From: Candidatus Binatia bacterium
GTDB lineage: Bacteria; Desulfobacterota; Binatia; Bin18
Assembly: GCA_022820725.1 (NCBI GenBank)
Contig: JAJEFA010000009.1
Span: forward strand, 62,001 to 126,000
Reading direction: 5' to 3'
Length of the DNA: 64,000 nucleotides
This document shows positions 58,053 through 64,000 of the stretch, piece after piece. Numbering within the stretch: the first letter of the stretch is position 1; the number at the start of each line of letters is the position of its first letter. Position numbers and translations under genes: made by a program. The notes beneath the pieces were generated by a model, which saw only the letters and a program-made list of their open reading frames with translations, was not told where the DNA came from and did not search any database.

Positions 58053-59795
58053 CTAGTCTGCTGCCGCAACCGGTTGCAAGCGCGTGGCTCGCAGCGCCTC
58101 GGTTTCCGGCATATTCACCGCAGCCGCGGCCGTATCAATTACCACCCCATATTGATCTCGCGCCTGCGCGACAGACAACTTTTCGTCCTGCACGTCTGTC
58201 AGCACTTGGGCAGGGTCTCGCTCCAAGGGATTGCCGTGGCCACCCGAGCCGGACACGATATGGTGGATACGATCGCCCGGCTTCACATCCATATGCATAT
58301 GGGCTTTGCGCGGCAGTTCCCGGTTCTCTGTTTCAGGGTTCAGGATATTCTTGGACAGCGAGCCGGACGCGCCACCGGCCAGTCCACCGGAGGCTCGAAT
58401 GAGACGATTGGTGCGAACCATGACTTTTCCGGGGCTCAGGAAGCGCCACTGTTTATAGATGGAGACTGAGCCCCGATGCTTGCCGGCACCACCCGTATCC
58501 GGCACATAGCCAAACCCGTCGACGACTAGCGGAAATTCACGTTCGAGCATTTCCGCTGGAATCGTTCCATACGACCCGAAGGCCATGGGAGCCACGCCAT
58601 CAATACCGTCCTTGCGCGGACGTCCGCCCCAGCCACCAAAGAAAATGTCCATCACCGCGAACGGCGTCCCGTCTTCTCTCTCACCGGTGAAGTGCAACAC
58701 ATCCCCACCCTCTCCGGGGATAGGCACCCGGTCGGGCAGCGCCTGGGCCAAGGCGCGAAACAGCATATCAAAAACCCGAAAGAATAAGGGGGCACGGCCG
58801 CCGACCGCGGCAGGAAAGCGCGGGTTTACCAGGCTGCCGACCGGCGCAATGACCTGTATGGGCCGAATGAAGCCAACATTAGTCAACACCTCCGGGCTAA
58901 CAATACTCTTAACCGCGCCGTACACCGTTGCTTCCGTCATGCTCAGCGGCAGGTTGATCGCCCCGCGCGCCTGCGGCCCGGTGCCGGTGAAATCAACGCT
59001 CAGGGTTTCGCCCTGCGCGCGCAGGGTCACCTTGATCGGCAGGGCCACTCCGTCGGAGCCAAAACCATCGTCCTCAAAAGCGTCCTCATACACATACTCG
59101 CCCGGAGGAATATCTTTGATAGCCGCCCGAGTGGCCTTTTCCGCATAGCTAATCAAATAGTCACAGCACGAGTTGAACGTGTCCAGGCCGTATTTTTCGA
59201 GTAAACGTTTCAGTTCTTGCTCGCCGCGCCAGCAGCCCGCGATTTTCGCCTCAACGTCCCCGAGCCATTCATCGGATACCCGGACATTGGCCAGAATCGT
59301 CTCCAGGAGGGCTTCATTGCGCTCCCCGCCCTTGTAGAGCTTGATCGGCGGCAGGCGGAGCCCTTCTTCAAAGGTTTCCGTACACTGGCTGCTGAACCCG
59401 CCCGGAAAGCGTCCGCCAATATCGGTATGGTGCGAATAAGCCAGGGTAAAGGCGACTCGCCGCCCCTGCCAGAACGTGGGCGCAATGATCATCACGTCCG
59501 GCATATGGGTCACACCGGCATACGGATCGTTCACCACAATCACATCGCCGGGCGCGAAGTCTTCCCCGTATTTTTTGAGGATGTGCGGCATCACCGCAAT
59601 GAAAAAGGCCAGTTGAAACGGAGCCGCATAGCCCTGACCGACTAACCGACCCTGACCGTCGCAGATAGCGGTGGCAAAATCTCCGGTTTTGACCATGGGC
59701 GAGCGGCCGGTTTTCCACACCGCAATCGCCATTTCTTCGGTAATGGCGGCCAGCTCGTTTTTCACGACCTCAACCAAAATAGGATCAAATGCCAT
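58053..59795 (-). CDS. Hydantoinase/oxoprolinase subunit B (HyuB-like), first pair
   Basis: A 580-residue HyuB protein. Family segments are FDPILVEVVKNELAAITEEM, VIVVNDPYAGVTHMPDVMI, LAYSHHTDIGGRFPGGFSSQ, VDFTGTGPQARGAINLPLSM and PDTGGAGKHRGSVSIYKQW. GGGAGGAGAG precedes the ATG at 59795. It sits between its A partner at 55917 and the second B subunit at 59844 (48 nt apart). HyuB binds substrate and completes an ATP-dependent lactamase or carboxylase. The conserved Gly/His/Asp motifs are intact. Confidence 0.95.
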   Translation of the reverse strand: MAFDPILVEVVKNELAAITEEMAIAVWKTGRSPMVKTGDFATAICDGQGRLVGQGYAAPFQLAFFIAVMPHILKKYGEDFAPGDVIVVNDPYAGVTHMPDVMIIAPTFWQGRRVAFTLAYSHHTDIGGRFPGGFSSQCTETFEEGLRLPPIKLYKGGERNEALLETILANVRVSDEWLGDVEAKIAGCWRGEQELKRLLEKYGLDTFNSCCDYLISYAEKATRAAIKDIPPGEYVYEDAFEDDGFGSDGVALPIKVTLRAQGETLSVDFTGTGPQARGAINLPLSMTEATVYGAVKSIVSPEVLTNVGFIRPIQVIAPVGSLVNPRFPAAVGGRAPLFFRVFDMLFRALAQALPDRVPIPGEGGDVLHFTGEREDGTPFAVMDIFFGGWGGRPRKDGIDGVAPMAFGSYGTIPAEMLEREFPLVVDGFGYVPDTGGAGKHRGSVSIYKQWRFLSPGKVMVRTNRLIRASGGLAGGASGSLSKNILNPETENRELPRKAHMHMDVKPGDRIHHIVSGSGGHGNPLERDPAQVLTDVQDEKLSVAQARDQYGVVIDTAAAAVNMPETEALRATRLQPVAAAD

Positions 59796-59843
59796 AACTC
59801 TCCTCCCGGCCCACGTACCTGGCGCAGGCCGTCCGTTCTCTTG

Positions 59844-61589
59844 TCAGGCCTCTAGCTCGGATCGCAGTGTTGCGCGAAGTTGTGTTGTCCGGTTCCGGTC
59901 AACCTGCTCCGTGCTCTGGTCAATGGCGACCCCGTATTCCCGCTCGGCGTACGCGGGAGAAATTTTCTCGTCCAACACATCGTCCAGGACGAGTTGGGGG
60001 TCACGCGCGAGCGGGTCACCATAGCCGCCCGCGCCCGGTTGGATATGCAGTAGGGTTTCTCCTGATTGCACCTCAGTATCGATGAGCATTTCGGACGGGA
60101 GCTGGGTTTCTGCTTCGCCGGAGCGCAGCCTGGCGGCAAATGGAGTACCGTCTTTTCCGCCAGCCAGCCCATACGGAACGGATTTGACCCGGCAGGTTCG
60201 CAGCATCACCCGGCCGTCACCCAGAAAACGCCATTTGCGATACACGGACAGAGCCCCGCGATATTGACCCGGTCCGCCGGTGTCCGGCAAAAAGCCGAAG
60301 CCGTCCAGCATGACCGGACATTCACGCTCGATCATTTCCGCGGGAATACTGCGCATGGCGCCGCCGGCAGCCATGGGGGTGACGCCTTCCACACCATCGC
60401 TGTCGGGTCGTGCGCCCCAGCCCGAGGTATAAATATCCAGCAGCATGGACGGCACACCCGCCTCAACCTGGGGTGTATACACCAGCAAATTCGCCCCGCC
60501 CTCACCCGCAGCGTAGACTTTGTCGGGAATGGCCTGAGCCAATGCGGCAAATATCATGTCGATAATCCTCCACATCAGCATCCCGCGCGCCCCGACCGCG
60601 CCGGGAAATTGCGGATTGACCACACAGCCCTCAGGAGCAGTCACCTGAATGGGGGCCATCAGTCCTGAGTTTGCCGGGGCATCCGTCTCAAGAATAGACC
60701 GAAAGGCCACATACACACAGGCACGGGTGAGATTAAAGGGGACATTGATCGCGCTACGGACCTGTGGCCCGGTGCCGTCAAAGTCGACCCGGACGGACTC
60801 TCCGGCAACAGTCACCGCGAGACGCAAGTTGACCCCCTCCCCGCCCAAGCCGTCATCTTCAAACAGATCCGTACACGCATACGAGCCATCCGGGATGGCC
60901 GCAATGCAGGCTCGCATGGCCCGTTCGCTGTACTGGCGCAACTGTTCGTTACAGGCTGCAAATTGTTCCAGCCCGTGGCGGTCGAGCAGGTCCCGGACCC
61001 CCTGAGCCCCGCGCCGGCAGGCCGCGGCCTGGGCGTCCAAGTCGCCACGCACATCCTCAGGCGCCCGGACGTTGGCGGCGATCATATCGACCAAGTCGTG
61101 ATTCAGCTCGCCCTTGCTGAAGAGCTTGACCCCTGGAATGCACACCCCTTCCTCATAGACTTCGGCACAGGCGATACCCATGCCGCCGGGAAAGCGCCCG
61201 CCGATATCGGTATGGTGTTCCACGATGGCCGCAAAGCCGACCAGTTGTTCCTGCCAGAAAATCGGCATGACCAGAACGATGTCCGGAAAATGAGACACCC
61301 CACCGTAGGGGTCGTTTGAAACAATCACATCGCCGGGGTGGAGGTCGTCGCCAAATTTCTTCAGCACCCACGGCATGACCCCCATGATGTAGCCCAGGTG
61401 GACGCCGATGGTCAGGCCCTGGGCGATCAACCGGCCCTGGGCATCGACCAGCGCGGTGGAAAAATCAGAGCCTTCCTTGGCTCCCAGCGAGCGCGCCGTC
61501 CGCTTCATGGTAATGCCCATTTCTTCGGCAACAGCGGTCAGCTCGTTTTTCATGACTTCGATAAGAATGGGGTCAAATGCACCGGTCAT
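59844..61589 (-). CDS. Hydantoinase/oxoprolinase subunit B (HyuB-like), second pair
   Basis: A 581-residue HyuB paralogue read from the ATG at 61589 (MTGAFDPILIEVMKNELTAV) after GAGGACAA. Segments: TVSNDPYGGVSHFPDIVLV-like VIVSNDPYGGVSHFPDIVLV, VEHHTDIGGRFPGGMGIACA, VDFDGTGPQVRSAINVPFNL and PDTGGPGQYRGALSVYRKW. It is about as different from 58053 as expected of a distinct enzyme rather than a recent duplicate. Its A partner (61604) lies 14 nt upstream on the same strand. Confidence 0.95.
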   Translation of the reverse strand: MTGAFDPILIEVMKNELTAVAEEMGITMKRTARSLGAKEGSDFSTALVDAQGRLIAQGLTIGVHLGYIMGVMPWVLKKFGDDLHPGDVIVSNDPYGGVSHFPDIVLVMPIFWQEQLVGFAAIVEHHTDIGGRFPGGMGIACAEVYEEGVCIPGVKLFSKGELNHDLVDMIAANVRAPEDVRGDLDAQAAACRRGAQGVRDLLDRHGLEQFAACNEQLRQYSERAMRACIAAIPDGSYACTDLFEDDGLGGEGVNLRLAVTVAGESVRVDFDGTGPQVRSAINVPFNLTRACVYVAFRSILETDAPANSGLMAPIQVTAPEGCVVNPQFPGAVGARGMLMWRIIDMIFAALAQAIPDKVYAAGEGGANLLVYTPQVEAGVPSMLLDIYTSGWGARPDSDGVEGVTPMAAGGAMRSIPAEMIERECPVMLDGFGFLPDTGGPGQYRGALSVYRKWRFLGDGRVMLRTCRVKSVPYGLAGGKDGTPFAARLRSGEAETQLPSEMLIDTEVQSGETLLHIQPGAGGYGDPLARDPQLVLDDVLDEKISPAYAEREYGVAIDQSTEQVDRNRTTQLRATLRSELEA

Positions 61590-61603
61590 AAGATTGTCCT
61601 CGT

Positions 61604-63700
61604 CTATGCGCTTTTGCTTAGCACAATATTCCCATACGTATCGACACTCGCCTGCCATTGCGGCGGGACCACGACCGTGGTGTCAAACTCTTCGACAATC
61701 AGAGGACCGACGACAGCCTGTTCGAGCAGATCTCCTCGGCCGAGAATCCGGGTTTCGAGCTCACCCTGCTGCGGGCCGAAATACGCGCGTCGAGAGTCCG
61801 TCTGAGTTACCTTTTTTGCCGATTGACCAAAATACCCGCCTAATTCGCTGAAGGACAGGCTTTGTGTCTGGAGGGTTGCTTTCAGGCGGACGCTGACGAT
61901 GGCAATGGTATCGTCTTCACGGCGATATCCATAGGTTCGTTCATGCGCGGCATGAAAACTTTCGGTCAGGACCCGCCGGAGGTCAGCGGCCTCAACCTGA
62001 GCCGGAACCGTCAGAGTCAGTTCCGACGACTGGCGCTGATAGCGCAAGTCGATCAGGCGTTCATAGGTGAGGTCGCTCCGCTCAGGCTGTTCATTGTGCG
62101 TATCCTGCTCCGCACGGGCCACCAGCGCGTCAAATTCCTGGAGCAGAGCCGTGGTATCAACGGTATCCAGATCCTGCGGCACACTCTGCACATAGTCAGA
62201 GCGCAGGTCGGCCACCAACAGACCCAGCGCGCTGAACACCCCGGGAAAGAGCGGAATATACACCCGCGACATGCCCAGATTGTCGGCCAGCGTCGCCGCA
62301 TGCACCGGACCTGATCCTCCGAAGGCTATCAGGGTAAATTCGCGTGGGTCACGGCCCCGCTCGGTCGTGACCGCGCGTATGGCGCGCGTCATGGTCGCGT
62401 CAGCCACCTGATGGATCCCAAAGGCAACCTCGTGAACCGACAGACCGAGACGTGTGCCCAGCCGCGTCTGTATGGCGGTCTGCGCGGCAGTTGCATCAAT
62501 GGGGACGGTTCCACCGGCGATGCTGTCCGGGTTCATATATCCCAGGACCACGTTAGCATCGGTGATGGTCGGTTCGGTTCCGCCCCGGTCATAGCAGGCT
62601 GGTCCGGGGACGGCACCGGCGCTACGGGGCCCGACGCGCAGCGCACCACCATCGTCTACCCAGGCCAGGCTGCCGCCTCCCGCGCCGACCTCGACAATAT
62701 CGTAGGCGGGAACGCGTAGCGCATAGCCGGCACCCTTGCTCAGTCGCCCGGCCCGGTTGATGCCCGCTCCCACCTCGCCTTCGGCGGTTTCAACCGGCTG
62801 GCCATTTTCTATCAGGCAGCCTTTGGCGGTTGTTCCACCCATATCAAACGCTACCGCCTGGGCCAGACCGATTTCCCGCGCCAAGCCGGCCGCGGCCAAC
62901 GCGCCGGCCGCAGGACCCGATTCGATCATATGCACCGGGCGGAGACGGGCGTGCGCGGCGCTCATGACCCCGCCGTTGGACTGCATGATTTGCAGGGCTG
63001 GAGGATAAGCCCGCAACTGCGTTTCCACCTGGTCCAGATAACGTCCGACCACGGGCATGAGGTAGGCGTTCAGGGCCGTGGTGGAAGTACGTTCGTACTC
63101 ACGGACCTCGGGGAGGATGTCGGCTGAGGAGCAGACCATGACTTCCGGGAATAGCTCACGGATGAGCGCTACAGCCCGCCGCTCATGGCTGGGATTGACG
63201 TAGGAATGCAGAAAGGCCACGGCAATAGATTCAACCCCCTGGCGTTTGAGGCTGAATATAGCCTGACGCACATCTTCGGCCTTGAGCGGCGTTTCCACCT
63301 CGCCCCGAACGGTCATACGTTCGCTGACTTCAAGCCGGCGACGACGCGGGATCAAGGGCGGCGTGCGTTGCCAAAAAACGTTGTAAACACTGGGACGCCC
63401 CAGGCGGCGGATTTCCAATTCGTCCCGAAAGCCTTTGGTGGTAATCAGTCCGGTCCGTGCGCCCTGTTCTTCCAGGACCGCGTTGGAGGCGATAGTCGTG
63501 CCGTGGACGAGGCTCGAAACGGGGCTCTCCGGGTGCTGGCGCTCGGCATCGGCAATACAGCGCCCAACGTCTGCGCCAACAGAATCGGGCAGGGTCAGAA
63601 TTTTATAGGTCAGGAGCTGGCCGTCGGACCCGGCTATGACGACATCGGTGAAGGTTCCGCCAATGTCAAAGGCAACGCGAAGGCTGGCGGGAGTGGACAT
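61604..63700 (-). CDS. Hydantoinase/oxoprolinase subunit A (HyuA-like), second pair
   Basis: A 698-residue HyuA paralogue. Segments: VAFDIGGTFTDVVIAGSDG, SSLVHGTTIASNAVLEEQGA, LQIMQSNGGVMSAAHARLRP, DMGGTTAKGCLIENGQPVE, FGGSGPVHAATLADNLGMSR. It is the first gene of the four-gene hydantoinase run and 50 nt downstream of the partial RidA gene. Together with hyuB at 59844 it should form one complete ATP-dependent enzyme; the A at 55917 and B at 58053 form the second. Substrate unknown. Confidence 0.95.
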   Translation of the reverse strand: MSTPASLRVAFDIGGTFTDVVIAGSDGQLLTYKILTLPDSVGADVGRCIADAERQHPESPVSSLVHGTTIASNAVLEEQGARTGLITTKGFRDELEIRRLGRPSVYNVFWQRTPPLIPRRRRLEVSERMTVRGEVETPLKAEDVRQAIFSLKRQGVESIAVAFLHSYVNPSHERRAVALIRELFPEVMVCSSADILPEVREYERTSTTALNAYLMPVVGRYLDQVETQLRAYPPALQIMQSNGGVMSAAHARLRPVHMIESGPAAGALAAAGLAREIGLAQAVAFDMGGTTAKGCLIENGQPVETAEGEVGAGINRAGRLSKGAGYALRVPAYDIVEVGAGGGSLAWVDDGGALRVGPRSAGAVPGPACYDRGGTEPTITDANVVLGYMNPDSIAGGTVPIDATAAQTAIQTRLGTRLGLSVHEVAFGIHQVADATMTRAIRAVTTERGRDPREFTLIAFGGSGPVHAATLADNLGMSRVYIPLFPGVFSALGLLVADLRSDYVQSVPQDLDTVDTTALLQEFDALVARAEQDTHNEQPERSDLTYERLIDLRYQRQSSELTLTVPAQVEAADLRRVLTESFHAAHERTYGYRREDDTIAIVSVRLKATLQTQSLSFSELGGYFGQSAKKVTQTDSRRAYFGPQQGELETRILGRGDLLEQAVVGPLIVEEFDTTVVVPPQWQASVDTYGNIVLSKSA

Positions 63701-63750
63701 GCCGGCTTAATACAGGGTTCAGGGGAAGGAGAGGCGCATACGCGCCGGCC

Positions 63751-64000
63751 TCAGGCATTGAGCAGAGCAAAGGCCTCAATCTCAATGAGCAGGTCTTCAA
63801 GCACCAGTGCCTGAACGCCGATGAGGGTGCTGGCCGGTGGTTTTTCCTGGGGCAGATATCGGCTGCGAACCTCACGGACCACGCCGATCATGTCAGGCGT
63901 ATAATTGACAATATACGTATTGGTCTTCAGCACGTCGTCAAACGTGGCCCCAACCGCGGCCAGCGCTCCTTTGAGGTTTTCAAAGGTTTGGACGACCTGG
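63751..64000 (-). CDS. RidA/YjgF-family protein (partial)
   Basis: The N-terminus is beyond the window end; 82 residues are visible. The sequence QTFENLKGALAAVGATFDDV continues to TNTYIVNYTPDMIGVVREVR, then the family signature PPASTLIGVQALVLEDLLIE and ends EIEAFALLNA. The Arg in this Rid family binds the imine/enamine carboxylate. RidA members deaminate reactive enamines/imines or act in catabolic paths. It precedes the hydantoinase genes with a 50-nt gap, so an operon link to N-heterocycle catabolism is plausible. Confidence 0.93.
   Translation of the reverse strand, partial: QVVQTFENLKGALAAVGATFDDVLKTNTYIVNYTPDMIGVVREVRSRYLPQEKPPASTLIGVQALVLEDLLIEIEAFALLNA

Noticed and set aside
1..64000. 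CRISPR array
   Set aside because: The repeats are dispersed singly and palindromic, with no regularly spaced array.
1..64000. tRNA or rRNA genes
   Set aside because: No cloverleaf with TTCGA-type T-loop or rRNA segment was noticed by eye in any intergenic space; a covariance search was not possible.

Overview
The window is a gene-dense stretch (about 64 kb, mid-to-high GC) from the chromosome of a Gram-negative, probably aerobic and metabolically versatile bacterium. Lipobox-bearing lipoproteins, a Tat-type binding protein, a PspA protein, a cytochrome c/PQQ dehydrogenase and glutathione-linked enzymes support this. Five luciferase-like (LLM, flavin/F420-type) oxidoreductases, two pairs of hydantoinase/oxoprolinase subunits, a CoxL/S/M/G set, crotonases, SDRs and GST-like proteins give a catabolic profile reminiscent of uncultured Tectomicrobia/Entotheonella-like or deltaproteobacterial lineages. 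That placement is inference only; no marker gene is present.

Layout. 1-2.3 kb: end of a molybdenum hydroxylase operon (L-S-M-G order). 2.3-7 kb: a dimethylglycine/sarcosine dehydrogenase-like enzyme, an aldo/keto reductase and an EamA transporter. 7-11.3 kb: a minus-strand run with a CxxC Rdx protein, a DUF1499 protein, a DUF255 thioredoxin-domain protein and a CoA-transferase. 11.4 kb: a small gene that conceptual translation breaks at an in-frame UGA. Read through as selenocysteine it gives a complete SelW/Rdx protein with a CxxU motif. The window also holds an NDH2-SelD fusion (53.5-55.8 kb), so selenium use is coherent. 11.8-17.3 kb: LLM, crotonase, ABM monooxygenase-like protein, Amt transporter and SpmA/SpmB-type membrane protein. 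17.4-24.4 kb: a membrane-stress-like locus with rhodanese, K+-channel/RCK protein, YbjN-like protein, PspA/IM30 and DUF4178 on plus, facing a membrane-anchored spermidine-synthase-like protein, a double DUF350 protein and a lipoprotein on minus. 24.5-48.2 kb: accessory catabolism (LLMs, alpha/beta hydrolases, SDRs, crotonases, acyl-CoA dehydrogenase, desaturase, MOSC, GFA, two GST paralogues, MFS and ABC binding protein), with DAHP synthase as a housekeeping gene. 48.3-53.2 kb: repeats, a DUF420 membrane protein, an IS5-type transposase remnant, a cytochrome c-PQQ dehydrogenase and an NCS2 permease fused to a HATPase-like domain. 55.9-64 kb: hydantoinase genes in A-B-B-A order and a partial RidA gene.

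The intergenic spaces hold at least three families of dispersed palindromic repeats. Family A is a short perfect palindrome (3 copies). Family B is a ~55-nt hairpin whose stem changes in a compensatory way (4 copies, two overlapping the 3' ends of genes). Family C is a ~95-nt imperfect palindrome (4 full copies and 1 half). They look like REP/MITE-type elements. No tRNA, rRNA or CRISPR array was seen. The observations most worth following are the UGA-containing SelW gene, the PspA/DUF350/spermidine-synthase locus, the NCS2-HATPase fusion, the covarying family B hairpins and an identical 13-nt box upstream of two separate minus-strand transcription units.
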